From Clostridia bacterium (GTDB lineage: Bacteria > Bacillota > Clostridia > Christensenellales > Christensenellaceae): DNA of 64,000 bases. The position numbers were made by a program, and so were the translations under genes. The notes under the pieces are model-generated. The model saw only the letters and a list, made by a program, of their open reading frames with translations. It made no database searches and was not told where the DNA came from. Location of the stretch: the NCBI GenBank assembly GCA_017439085.1, contig JAFRTU010000015.1, positions 124,001-188,000 on the forward strand, written 5' to 3'. Below, piece after piece: positions 33,644-41,455 of the stretch. Each line of letters opens with the position of its first letter. The first letter of the stretch is position 1.

Positions 33644-34574
33644 ATCACTGGCAGTGGACAGGACTTATATTGAAAAGCTTGCGGCTCCTCTTAAGGAACA
33701 CGGACATGAATTCGTTGCATTCGACAAGAGAGCGGCAGGCCCTGCTGAGCTTAAGAAGATGGCAGGGGACGCAGATATAGTCATCGAGGGCAATCAGCCC
33801 CTTGGAAGAGATATGCTGAAGGCACTTGAGAAGTGCAGATACATAAGTGTCGGTTTTTCAGGAGTGGATCATGTGGATGCTGCGACCGCAAGGGAGATGG
33901 GGATCACAGTCAGCAACAGTGCCGGTTATGCAAACGATTCAGTACCGGAACTTGCTCTTGGGATGATGCTGGGCCTTTTGAGAAACATACCCTTAGTAGA
34001 TAAGGCATGCCGTGAAGGAAAGACGAAGGACGGACTCGTGGGAAATGAACTCAGGGGCAAGACTGTAGGTATCATCGGAATGGGCGGTACCGGATACAGG
34101 ATGGCAGAGATCCTGAAAGTCTTCGATTGCAATATAGTTTTCAGTGTTCCGCATGTAAGGGACAATATGCTGAAGTTCGGAAGACCGGTGAACCTTGATG
34201 AACTTCTTGCGGTTTCGGATATAGTGACCCTTCACTGTCCTCTAACAGATGAGACGAGAGGTCTCATAGGAAAGGAACAGATAGAGAAGATGAAGAAGAC
34301 TGCTATCCTCATAAATACATCCAGAGGTCCCGTAGTGGACAGCAGTGCTCTTGCCGATGCCCTGAATACAGGAAGGATAGCGGGAGCAGGTGTGGACGTA
34401 TTTGAGACAGAGCCTCCTATAGACGTTGATCATCCGCTGCTAAAAGCTAGAAACTGCATCGTAACGCCTCATGTCGCTTTTGCCACAAAGGAGTCCATGA
34501 TCAAGAGGGCAGATATAGCTTTCAATAACGTATACAGATATCTGGAGGGAGATCCGGTCAATATAAAGATCTGA
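33624..34574 (+). CDS. D-isomer-specific 2-hydroxyacid dehydrogenase
   Basis: A 316-residue NAD(P)-dependent reductase of 2-keto acids, related to glycerate/phosphoglycerate dehydrogenases. Catalytic residues are visible: Arg in INTSRGPVVD, Glu in DVFETEPP and His in TPHVAFAT. The Rossmann motif is GIIGMGGTGYRMA. The strand that normally ends in an acidic residue binding the NAD ribose reads IVFSVPH, without Asp or Glu, which could indicate NADP use. The ATG at 33624 lies inside the end of cca. Substrate not determinable. Confidence 0.87.
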   Translation: MKIVLIESLAVDRTYIEKLAAPLKEHGHEFVAFDKRAAGPAELKKMAGDADIVIEGNQPLGRDMLKALEKCRYISVGFSGVDHVDAATAREMGITVSNSAGYANDSVPELALGMMLGLLRNIPLVDKACREGKTKDGLVGNELRGKTVGIIGMGGTGYRMAEILKVFDCNIVFSVPHVRDNMLKFGRPVNLDELLAVSDIVTLHCPLTDETRGLIGKEQIEKMKKTAILINTSRGPVVDSSALADALNTGRIAGAGVDVFETEPPIDVDHPLLKARNCIVTPHVAFATKESMIKRADIAFNNVYRYLEGDPVNIKI

Positions 34575-34649
34575 TTTTTCCTTTAATAAAGGCATATTTT
34601 GGTATCGTGACCAGACAAAGGCGGTATTTAAAATCATGGGAAAAACTGG

Positions 34650-34678
34650 TTGACAACAGTTTTATAATCGTGTATATT
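34650..34678 (+). promoter_or_regulatory. Promoter of the tRNA cluster
   Basis: TTGACA, 17-base spacer, TATATT, about 31 bases before tRNA-Pro. The 34575-34649 interval before it shows only a weak CCTTT-AAT-AAAGG hairpin that may end the dehydrogenase transcript. Confidence 0.85.
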
Positions 34679-34709
34679 AGATATCGCCTTATCGCCTGGA
34701 AGTGAACTT

Positions 34710-34788
<79 letters not shown>

Positions 34789-34798
34789 TCAGCGAAGT

Positions 34799-34873
34799 GG
34801 CTCCTTGGTCAAGTGGTCAAGACACCGCCCTCTCACGGCGGTTACAGGAGTTCGAATCTCCTAGGAGTCACCA
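34799..34873 (+). tRNA. tRNA-Glu (anticodon CTC)
   Basis: Acceptor GGCTCCT/AGGAGTC, A73, CCA. Stem CCGCC/GGCGG encloses CTCTCAC, giving CTC, the less common glutamate isoacceptor that reads GAG. Confidence 0.94.
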
Positions 34874-34877
34874 TTTT

Positions 34878-34954
34878 GGGCCTTTAGCTCAGTTGGTCAG
34901 AGCAGTCGGCTCATAACCGATCGGTCCGCGGTTCGAGTCCGTGAAGGCCCACCA
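34878..34954 (+). tRNA. tRNA with CAT anticodon (elongator Met or Ile2)
   Basis: Acceptor GGGCCTT/AAGGCCC, A73, CCA; anticodon loop CTCATAA. G1:C72 pairing excludes the initiator tRNA. The body, with CCTTTAGCTCAGTTGG and GGCTCATAACCG, looks more like the Ile2 tRNA whose C34 is changed to lysidine than like Gram-positive elongator Met. Confidence 0.93.
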
Positions 34955-34960
34955 AAATGT

Positions 34961-35036
34961 GCCTCGGTAGCTCAGTAGGTAGAGCAAGGGACTGAAAATC
35001 CCTGTGTCAGTGGTTCGATTCCACTCTGAGGCACCA
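34961..35036 (+). tRNA. tRNA-Phe (anticodon GAA)
   Basis: Acceptor GCCTCGG/CTGAGGC with one G-U pair, A73, CCA; anticodon loop CTGAAAA. Confidence 0.96.
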
Positions 35037-35042
35037 GACTGT

Positions 35043-35118
35043 GCTGGTGTAGCTCAATTGGCAGAGCAGCTGATTTGTAATCAGCAGGTTGAGGGTTCAA
35101 GTCCCCCCACCAGCTCCA
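35043..35118 (+). tRNA. tRNA-Thr (anticodon TGT)
   Basis: Acceptor GCTGGTG/CACCAGC, T73, CCA; anticodon stem CTGAT/ATCAG around TTGTA-type loop gives TGT. Confidence 0.95.
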
Positions 35119-35131
35119 GAAAAATTAACAT

Positions 35132-35216
<85 letters not shown>

Positions 35217-35246
35217 TTTCTCCTTTCAAAAAGGAGAAATTTTTTA
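35217..35246 (+). terminator. Terminator-like hairpin between tRNA-Tyr and tRNA-Leu
   Basis: Perfect 10-bp stem TTTCTCCTTT/AAAGGAGAAA with a 3-base loop and six to seven T. It ends only about four bases before tRNA-Leu, leaving no room for a promoter. Confidence 0.7.
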
Positions 35247-35249
35247 GAA

Positions 35250-35336
35250 GCGGATATGGCGGAATTGGCAGACGCGTACGGTTCAGGTCCGTATGAGGAT
35301 CACTTCATGCAGGTTCGACTCCTGTTATCCGCACCA
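35250..35336 (+). tRNA. tRNA-Leu (anticodon CAG)
   Basis: Class II tRNA; acceptor GCGGATA/TATCCGC, A73, CCA; stem TACGG/CCGTA around TTCAGGT gives CAG. Last gene of the cluster, past an internal terminator-like hairpin. Confidence 0.95.
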
Positions 35337-35340
35337 GAAC

Positions 35341-35368
35341 AAAAGGCTCCCGAAACGGGAGCCTTTTG
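35341..35368. terminator. Terminator at the end of the tRNA cluster
   Basis: 12-bp perfect stem AAAAGGCTCCCG/CGGGAGCCTTTT, loop AAA. T-runs on both strands, so it can also stop the minus-strand lipoprotein transcript. Confidence 0.9.
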
Positions 35369-35389
35369 TCATATCAATTTCTGTCAATA

Positions 35390-35773
35390 TCAGTCATGGT
35401 ATTTTATTCCGAAACCGAAATAGGCATGATTACCGACTATACCGGGTCTGAACAGCATATTTCCCTCCGGATCGTAATAATCCGGGAAATGCTCTTCGAT
35501 ATACTCGAAATACTCTCCACGGGCCTTATCCGCCTCAACAGTCGTTTCATAGTATACATAGACCCAATCATCATACTGATCCATCTGTCCCTTGCGGTCT
35601 TCTATCACCGTTTCCTTGCATTTGATACTGACTATGGAGTCGGGCATGGGGAACAGAGTGCCAGGGATATACTCATCTGGTGTCTTGTTATCCTTTTTAA
35701 AAATCTTCAACATGCAGGATGAAAGCCCTATCATGATTATCAAAACTATTACTAAAACAAAAACCCTTTTCAT
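35390..35773 (-). CDS. Small lipoprotein of unknown function
   Basis: Not recognised. The 127-residue protein starts with a lipoprotein signal peptide (MKRVFVLVIVLIIMIGLSSC, cysteine at 20). The mature part is small, acidic and tyrosine-rich (DQYDDWVYVYYETT, EEHFPDYYDPEG). GGAG lies upstream of the ATG. It is the last of three exported small proteins on the minus strand in an AT-rich stretch next to the tRNA cluster; it ends against the shared terminator. Confidence 0.65.
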   Translation of the reverse strand: MKRVFVLVIVLIIMIGLSSCMLKIFKKDNKTPDEYIPGTLFPMPDSIVSIKCKETVIEDRKGQMDQYDDWVYVYYETTVEADKARGEYFEYIEEHFPDYYDPEGNMLFRPGIVGNHAYFGFGIKYHD

Positions 35774-35822
35774 TCTGTGTTTTTCTCCTTACAGGATTAC
35801 ATCGATCGAATCCAGCTCTCTA

Positions 35823-36212
35823 TTAATGTGCTGAACACATCTCAGACAGTATAGGATTTGTTCCAACATACATTTTATCATCCACATGTATAATAATCAT
35901 GTTTTCTTCTATCCATTTTTCAATAAAAATAATAGTCTTATTGTTTGAAACATAAGAAATAGTCTTTCCGGACGGTAGAGTCATAGCTCCTCCTCCTTTA
36001 TTCGTTTTTATGGATGAAGTGATTTTAAAGTACTCTATATACTGATTAACAATATCATTATCTTCAAGAGTTTCATATACATTGTTTTCAACATCATAAA
36101 TAATAATGGTATCAGTTGCCTCGACAATAGATTTGTTCACCTGACACGATGTGAGATTGAGTAACAGCAAGATGATCAATACTCTAGAAAAGAATAGGTA
36201 TAATGGCTTCAT
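35823..36212 (-). CDS. Small lipoprotein of unknown function
   Basis: Not recognised. A 129-residue protein with a lipoprotein signal (SRVLIILLLLNLTSC) and an AT-rich coding sequence with many Ile and Asn codons. The mature part has the segments TIIIYDVENNVYETLE and KTIIFIEKWIEENMIIIHVD. The ATG at 36212 has AGGAG nine bases upstream; a TTG two codons earlier is a weaker option. It overlaps the upstream gene by 29 bases, so the two are translated from one message. Base composition differs from the flanking housekeeping genes, suggesting acquisition. Confidence 0.62.
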   Translation of the reverse strand: MKPLYLFFSRVLIILLLLNLTSCQVNKSIVEATDTIIIYDVENNVYETLEDNDIVNQYIEYFKITSSIKTNKGGGAMTLPSGKTISYVSNNKTIIFIEKWIEENMIIIHVDDKMYVGTNPILSEMCSAH

Positions 36213-36723
36213 ATTCAATATCTCCTGAAATAAAGTCTTTATTTTGGATAATAAAAACTGGGTGCAGATAATTAGTTGATTTGTAATCTATCACATCCAC
36301 ATAGTATCCTAGTTGGATATTATTAATAATGATTCCATTTGATGCTTCAAATGAATCAATTGATGTATTATGAGATGAATGATTTGTGTTAGTTGATGAA
36401 GATGCTCTCATATGAGCAGCACTATAAGAACCTTTTTTCACTCCATGTCCAGCGTAAACAAATAAATCTACAGTACTTGAGTTAAAGAATCTGCTTGGAT
36501 AAGCTGCAGTATCATAAAAAGAATATGATAGAGAGACTGAACCACCTGGCATTTTATTAATTATTTTCTGAATCAGTGATTTGCCCGCTCTATTTCCATA
36601 ACTGCAATCTCCATAATCATTAATCCCTAATCCACCTAATGTATTAATGCCTGGAGCTGCATATACAGGGTTAATAATGAGAAGAAAAACCACTAGCACA
36701 ATAAAAAGACAAGAACGCTTCAT
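36184..36723 (-). CDS. Secreted protein with caspase-like AGHG motif (possibly truncated)
   Basis: A 179-residue protein with a signal peptide (MKRSCLFIVLVVFLLIINPV, cleavage near YAAPG). The mature part contains NDYGDCSYGNRAG and, about 60 residues on, DLFVYAGHGVKKG, a hydrophobic strand ending in Gly-His-Gly as in caspase/gingipain-fold peptidases. No cysteine follows at the place of the usual nucleophile, so it is either inactive, shortened, or from another family (the DUF6345-like group is a possibility). GGGAGG precedes the ATG at 36723. First gene of the AT-rich three-gene unit. Confidence 0.55.
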   Translation of the reverse strand: MKRSCLFIVLVVFLLIINPVYAAPGINTLGGLGINDYGDCSYGNRAGKSLIQKIINKMPGGSVSLSYSFYDTAAYPSRFFNSSTVDLFVYAGHGVKKGSYSAAHMRASSSTNTNHSSHNTSIDSFEASNGIIINNIQLGYYVDVIDYKSTNYLHPVFIIQNKDFISGDIEYEAIIPILF

Positions 36724-37000
36724 ATAGTAACCTCCCCCATATCATCGTCAACATTATTATAATAAATTAAAGAATTAACTACTAGAAATGAGAATAAACA
36801 GATAAAGCAAGACATATAATACAAACTAAAGAGTCTCTAGAGCGAGAGTGAAAATCTACAAATATTGCATGCCATAAGTCGAAATATCCTTATTTAAAGG
36901 CCTTTATGTTGTATATTATATTTATACAAAGAGTTATATGGTGATAAGCATTCACGGATTAAGATAAAGTTGAATAAAGAGAGGGTTATCTTGTACAGAC
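36724..37000. other. AT-rich intergenic region between divergent units
   Basis: No gene seen. It holds a minus-strand TATAAT about 36 bases upstream of the secreted-protein gene (no good -35), the palindrome TAAAGGCCTTTA at 36895-36906, and a TATATTATATTTATAC stretch that may hold the promoter of the sugar-kinase gene. Confidence 0.5.
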
Positions 37001-37936
37001 ATGAAAAGGGTGATGGGAGTTGATGTCGGAGGCACCAAGACACATGTCGTGATAGCTGACGATGAAGGAAGATATATATCTGAGGGGCTCGCAGGTCCCG
37101 CAAACTATCAGATAGTAGGGATAGAGAGAGCAGAGAGGGAGATAAGGACTGCCGTGTTGAGAGCAACCGATGCTGCGAGGGTATCTCTTTCCGATATCAC
37201 CTACGCGGTTTTCGGTGTTTCTGGAGCCGACAGGCCAAAAGACATAGAGATACTGAACGGTACTATAGGATCCATCATGGGGAATACGCCCTACAGGATG
37301 TTCCATGATTCCTTCCTGGGGCTCAGGATAGGAAGCGATGACTTCACCGGAGTGGTATCGATCTGCGGAACGGGGGCCGGTCATTCGGGCAGGAATGCAG
37401 AGGGAAAGATTGTCCAGCTGCGAAATGTGAACTTCGTCTTCGGAAATTTCGGAGGAGGGGAGGACGTGACGAGATTCGCCCTACATTACGCCTTCAGGTC
37501 TGATGAAGGGACATATGACAGGAGCGCACTGGAGACCGAGATCCCGAAGATCTTCGGCCTTAAGGATATGGAGGAGGTCTCGGGATATTTGACGGATAAC
37601 GAGATGACGGATGAGGAATACTTCCAGATCCCCGTAAGGACGGGAGAACTTGCACTTGAAGGGGATGAGGTCTGCAGGAGGATCCTCAGAGTCATAGGCG
37701 GAAATATGGGCAGATATACTGCTGCGGTCATTAGAAGGCTCGGGATGAGCTCAAATAAGGTCAGAGTCATACTGATAGGAGGCATATTCAAAGCCGCCAA
37801 TCCCTGGCTCATGGGACCGTATCTTGAGACAGTGAAGAAGGAAGCACCTGAGGCACAGTTCGTCTCTCCGGAAGAAAAGCCCGTGAAAGGAGCCGTGCTA
37901 CTCGCACTTGACGAACTGCACGGAAAGGAATACTGA
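37001..37936 (+). CDS. BadF/BadG-type sugar kinase (N-acetylglucosamine kinase-like)
   Basis: A 311-residue kinase of the ASKHA superfamily. The phosphate-1 motif VDVGGTKTHVVIAD, the phosphate-2 block ISICGTGAGHSG-like VVSICGTGAGHSGRN and the adenosine block VRVILIGGIFKAANPWL are in order. Relatives phosphorylate N-acetylglucosamine; some are activator ATPases of dehydratases, but the CxxC cluster ligands of those are absent. Start ATG 37001 is used; ATG 37013 has closer AAGGG. It stands alone. Confidence 0.78.
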   Translation: MKRVMGVDVGGTKTHVVIADDEGRYISEGLAGPANYQIVGIERAEREIRTAVLRATDAARVSLSDITYAVFGVSGADRPKDIEILNGTIGSIMGNTPYRMFHDSFLGLRIGSDDFTGVVSICGTGAGHSGRNAEGKIVQLRNVNFVFGNFGGGEDVTRFALHYAFRSDEGTYDRSALETEIPKIFGLKDMEEVSGYLTDNEMTDEEYFQIPVRTGELALEGDEVCRRILRVIGGNMGRYTAAVIRRLGMSSNKVRVILIGGIFKAANPWLMGPYLETVKKEAPEAQFVSPEEKPVKGAVLLALDELHGKEY

Positions 37937-37958
37937 AACTCAGATTAAGGCATTTATG

Positions 37959-37989
37959 AAAAAAAGAGGTCATGATATCATGACCTCTT
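37959..37989 (-). terminator. Terminator of the 29-residue peptide gene
   Basis: A perfect 26-bp palindrome (37964-37989) followed on the minus strand by seven T. On the plus strand the tail is poor, so it belongs mainly to the minus-strand peptide gene although it also lies downstream of the sugar kinase. Confidence 0.85.
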
Positions 37990-38023
37990 GATAGTTTCTT
38001 CTTAATTTGGTTTTACGCCTCTT

Positions 38024-38113
38024 TTAGTTTCTGTTGATCAAAGCAAGCACCAAAACGAAAACTGTAGGAATCAAAATAACCTCTGCAACGTATAAAGCTA
38101 ACTGCAAATCCAT
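38024..38113 (-). CDS. 29-residue hydrophobic membrane peptide (type I toxin-like)
   Basis: A short gene with a complete expression unit. AAAGGAGG lies seven bases before the ATG, a TTGCAA-N17-TATAAT promoter about 80 bases upstream, and a strong terminator 35 bases after the stop. The peptide begins MDLQLALYVAEV, has a single hydrophobic span with a central proline (ILIPTVFVLVLALI) and ends in a polar NRN tail. The 5' leader has a hairpin GACAGA/TCTGTC. Size, layout and the IPT-V-LVL span resemble Fst/Ldr or holin-like type I toxins; no antisense RNA promoter is obvious on the plus strand. It could instead be a small membrane regulator. The peptide itself is well supported, its role is inference. 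Confidence 0.7.
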   Translation of the reverse strand: MDLQLALYVAEVILIPTVFVLVLALINRN

Positions 38114-38191
38114 GGATAATCCTCCTTTCGTAAATTGGTCGAACACGTTTATAAAATGACAGATGCTTCTGTCTAATATATCGTTTTAAAA

Positions 38192-38220
38192 ATTATAGTA
38201 CATTTTTAACATATTTGCAA
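38192..38220 (-). promoter_or_regulatory. Promoter of the 29-residue peptide gene
   Basis: TTGCAA, 17-base spacer, TATAAT on the minus strand. AAACGATATA follows after 5 bases (38177-38186). Confidence 0.8.
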
Positions 38221-38347
38221 TAAATTGTTCTCAAAAACAGTCTCTGCAAAAAGAAAATGAATATAACTTTCTGCTATAGAGTATATATTATGGGATCGCA
38301 GATTTGCAACAACAATATGAATAATTTTCGTGCCTCAATCCATTCTC

Positions 38348-38356
38348 TGATATAAT
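38348..38356 (+). promoter_or_regulatory. Extended -10 promoter of miaB
   Basis: TGA-TATAAT; transcription would start near 38363, which makes the ATG at 38366 too close and supports the ATG at 38390. The 38221-38347 stretch before it is AT-rich with nothing further recognised. Confidence 0.6.
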
Positions 38357-38389
38357 ATACTGCAAATGGACGGACAGGAAAGGAAAACC

Positions 38390-39748
38390 ATGATCAATAC
38401 TCAGGATTTGGAACGTTTAAAGGAGATGATAAGGTCCGAAGGCCTTTCATTCTATATAGAGACCTATGGCTGCCAGATGAATGCTCATGACTCGGAAAAG
38501 ATGGGAGGAATACTCCTTGAACTGGGCTACAGGCAGGCAACGGACAAGTTCGGAGCAGACATCGTTCTGTTCAACACCTGTTGTGTGAGGGAGAATGCCG
38601 AGAACAAGATCTACGGAAACGTCGGCAAACTGAAACAGGTCAAGAAGCAGAGATCGCATATGATCATAGGAGTCTGCGGCTGCATGATGCAGCAGAAGGA
38701 TGCTGCCGCCCATCTGTTCAGGATGTTCCCGTTCGTGGACATGTGCTTCGGTACTACAAACATGCAGGAACTTCCGGAGATGATCGCTGGTATACTTCTT
38801 GATGATAAGAGACAGCTGAACGTGAAGTATGATGTTCAGGTGGAAGAGGAGATGCCCATGCTGAGGGAACAGCCTCCGCTGGCTTCCGTCAACATAATGC
38901 AGGGATGCAATAATTTCTGCTCCTACTGTATAGTTCCATATGTCAGGGGAAGAGAACACAGCAGGCCCATGAAGAACATAGTAAAGGAAGTCGAATTCCT
39001 GATCGAGGCCGGATACAGAGAAGTGTTGCTCCTCGGACAGAACGTCAATTCATACGGAAATAATTCGGAAGAAGAGAACTTCCCGAAGCTCCTGGAGGAG
39101 ATCGCGAAAACAGGCATAGACAGGATCAGATTCATGTCTTCCCATCCAAAGGATGCAGGCAGGGATATGTTCGAGATCATGGCAAGATATCCGAATATCT
39201 GCAAGCAGCTCCATCTCCCTGTGCAGTCAGGCTCCACCTCTCTTCTGAAGAGGATGAACAGAAAGTATTCAAGAGAACACTACCTTGATCTCATAAGAGA
39301 GGTAAGGGAGATCATGCCCGACATAAAGATCTCCACGGACATAATGATTGGATTTCCGGGTGAAACAGAAGAGGAGTTCCTCGATACTCTTTCTCTAATG
39401 AGGGAAGTGAGATACGATTCTTCCTTTGATTTCGTCTATTCTCCGAGGAAGGGGACTCCTGCAGCATCCATGCCTGATCAGATACCCGAAGATGTAAAAC
39501 AGCAGAGGATCATGCAGATAGTCGCTCTGCAGTCCGAACTCACTTTCGAGAGCAATCTCAGAAATGTGGGAAAAACGGAACTGATCCTGATAGAGGGCAA
39601 GAGCTCCAGGGATCCGTCCATGATAGCGGGAAAGACAGACGGCGGAGTAATGGTGAACTGCAGGGGAGATATCTCTCTGGTAGGAGAGATCATACCCGTA
39701 AAGATAACAGAAGCAAAAAAGACGACTCTCATAGGAGAGCGTATATAA
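38390..39748 (+). CDS. miaB: tRNA-2-methylthio-N6-dimethylallyladenosine synthase
   Basis: Adds a methylthio group to i6A37 in tRNAs reading UNN codons. The 452-residue protein has the UPF0004 domain (ETYGCQMNAHDSEKMGGIL, LFNTCCVRENAE, GCMMQQ), the radical-SAM CxxxCxxC in CNNFCSYCIVPYVRG and a C-terminal TRAM domain. The ATG at 38390 has AGGAAAGG upstream; the ATG at 38366 would be essentially leaderless. alr follows 12 bases downstream, and the run miaB-alr-5-FTHF cyclo-ligase is probably one transcript. Confidence 0.96.
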   Translation: MINTQDLERLKEMIRSEGLSFYIETYGCQMNAHDSEKMGGILLELGYRQATDKFGADIVLFNTCCVRENAENKIYGNVGKLKQVKKQRSHMIIGVCGCMMQQKDAAAHLFRMFPFVDMCFGTTNMQELPEMIAGILLDDKRQLNVKYDVQVEEEMPMLREQPPLASVNIMQGCNNFCSYCIVPYVRGREHSRPMKNIVKEVEFLIEAGYREVLLLGQNVNSYGNNSEEENFPKLLEEIAKTGIDRIRFMSSHPKDAGRDMFEIMARYPNICKQLHLPVQSGSTSLLKRMNRKYSREHYLDLIREVREIMPDIKISTDIMIGFPGETEEEFLDTLSLMREVRYDSSFDFVYSPRKGTPAASMPDQIPEDVKQQRIMQIVALQSELTFESNLRNVGKTELILIEGKSSRDPSMIAGKTDGGVMVNCRGDISLVGEIIPVKITEAKKTTLIGERI

Positions 39749-39760
39749 ACGAGGCAAGTT

Positions 39761-40867
39761 ATGCTTAGAAAGACATATGCAAAGGTGGATCTCGGGATCA
39801 TAGCCGAGAATATCAGGGTGCTCAAGAGATATGCCGGCACTGAACTTATGGCCGTTGTGAAGGCAAATGCATACGGACACGGTATGCTTGAGGTCTCAAA
39901 GACCTGTGAGAAGGAAGGCATCAGATGGTTTGCCGTTGCCACTCCGGATGAGGCAGAACTCTTAAGAGAGCATACCGATAAGAAGATCCTCATTCTGTCC
40001 TATCCGGGATTCCACGGACCGGTAGAAGAGATGATAGAAAAAGAGATATCATTTGCGGCGTTTACCCCGGAACAGATGGAAGACGCCATCCTTTCATCGA
40101 GAAAAGCGGGCAAGAAGGCTCTTATCCACATCAAGGTGGACTCCGGAATGGGAAGGATAGGCCTTACTACGGCAGAAGAGATGGAAGAGCTTCTTGACAT
40201 GATAGAGGCAAATCCCGATGAGCTGATGCTTGAGGGAGTCTTCACCCATTTTGCCAATTCAGATGAGACTGACAAGAGCTTTGCATATGAACAGCTGAAG
40301 AGATTCGAGAATATGGTATCTCTCGTCAGGAAGAGGGGATTTTCTCCTCTGGTACATGCATCCAACAGCGCAGCCATACTTGAGATGAAGGAGGCCCATC
40401 TTGACATGTGCAGGATGGGGATAGTCCTCTACGGATGTGCGCCTTCAGATGAAGTGGGAATAGAGGGAACAGGACTCAGGCCAGCTCTCAGCCTTCACAG
40501 TTTCATTTCTCATAAAAAGGTGATACACAAGGGAGATACGGTAAGTTACGGAAGACATTTTACTGCCGAGAAGGATGAGACTGTCATCACCGTTCCCATC
40601 GGGTATGCCGACGGATACATGAGGATACTTTCCGGAAACACGTTCGGGATCGTGAACGGTCATAAGGTACAGCAGATAGGGAACATATGCATGGATCAGA
40701 TGATGTTTCTGGCGACCGGGATCGAATGCGAGATAGGGGACGAGATAAAACTCATCTGTGATGAGATCGACGCTGCAGAGCTCGCCAGAAGAGCAAAAAC
40801 TATAGACTACGAGGTACTCACCAACATCTCATCAAGGATACCGAGGGTATATGTCAATGCAGATTGA
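39761..40867 (+). CDS. alr: Alanine racemase
   Basis: Makes D-alanine for peptidoglycan, PLP-dependent. The 368-residue protein has the PLP lysine in LMAVVKANAYGHG, the loop HIKVDSGMGRIG, the second catalytic tyrosine region IGYADGYMRILSG and the C-terminal beta domain. AGGCAAG precedes the ATG. Its end overlaps the cyclo-ligase gene by 17 bases. Confidence 0.96.
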   Translation: MLRKTYAKVDLGIIAENIRVLKRYAGTELMAVVKANAYGHGMLEVSKTCEKEGIRWFAVATPDEAELLREHTDKKILILSYPGFHGPVEEMIEKEISFAAFTPEQMEDAILSSRKAGKKALIHIKVDSGMGRIGLTTAEEMEELLDMIEANPDELMLEGVFTHFANSDETDKSFAYEQLKRFENMVSLVRKRGFSPLVHASNSAAILEMKEAHLDMCRMGIVLYGCAPSDEVGIEGTGLRPALSLHSFISHKKVIHKGDTVSYGRHFTAEKDETVITVPIGYADGYMRILSGNTFGIVNGHKVQQIGNICMDQMMFLATGIECEIGDEIKLICDEIDAAELARRAKTIDYEVLTNISSRIPRVYVNAD

Positions 40868-41405
40868 CAAGGAAAAAGCTCTGATCAGAAAACAGATGCT
40901 CGAAAAGATGGACTCAGTGTCCCGGGATGTCATCGTCAGGGCTTCTTCGGTGATAGAGAGAAAGGTCCTTGACTATGTCGACAGGGAAGGGATAAAGAGC
41001 GTCTTTATATATCTTTCCTTCGGAAACGAGATAATCACCGACGGGATAATAGAAGGTCTCCGCAGAAGAGATATAACGGTCAGTGTCCCAGTCATAGAAG
41101 CAAGGGAAATGAAGAGCGTGATATTTGAACAAGGGGACAGTCTTGTTCCGGGTCATTTCGGGATCAGGGAGCCTGTCAGGAGATGTTATGCGGATGATGC
41201 CGAGCTGTGTCTAGTCCCCGGTATAGCTTTTGACAGGAGCCTCATGAGACTCGGTCACGGAAGAGGATATTATGACCGTTATCTGCATGGACGAAGGTGC
41301 ATGAAGATAGGTCTTTTCGGAAGCTGGCAGGAATATGAGAAATTGCCCGCAAATCAATATGATGTGGTGTTGGACGCCATTTTTACCGAAAACTACACAA
41401 TTTAA
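40851..41405 (+). CDS. 5-formyltetrahydrofolate cyclo-ligase
   Basis: ATP-dependent conversion of 5-formyl-THF to 5,10-methenyl-THF, returning folate to the one-carbon pool used by SHMT. The 184-residue protein has an early KALIRKQM basic region and the signature block VPGIAFDRSLMRLGHGRGYYDRYL. The ATG at 40851 (GAGGG four bases ahead) or the ATG at 40857 could start it; both lie in the end of alr, giving translational coupling. Confidence 0.92.
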   Translation: MSMQIDKEKALIRKQMLEKMDSVSRDVIVRASSVIERKVLDYVDREGIKSVFIYLSFGNEIITDGIIEGLRRRDITVSVPVIEAREMKSVIFEQGDSLVPGHFGIREPVRRCYADDAELCLVPGIAFDRSLMRLGHGRGYYDRYLHGRRCMKIGLFGSWQEYEKLPANQYDVVLDAIFTENYTI

Positions 41406-41407
41406 TC

Positions 41408-41436
41408 TTTACAAGCAGTTTTTCTTAATCTAAAAT
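41408..41436 (+). promoter_or_regulatory. Promoter of rsmD
   Basis: TTTACA, 17-base spacer, TAAAAT in the 50-base gap after the cyclo-ligase gene. Confidence 0.75.
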
Positions 41437-41455
41437 GTTAGGGAGTGGAATATAA

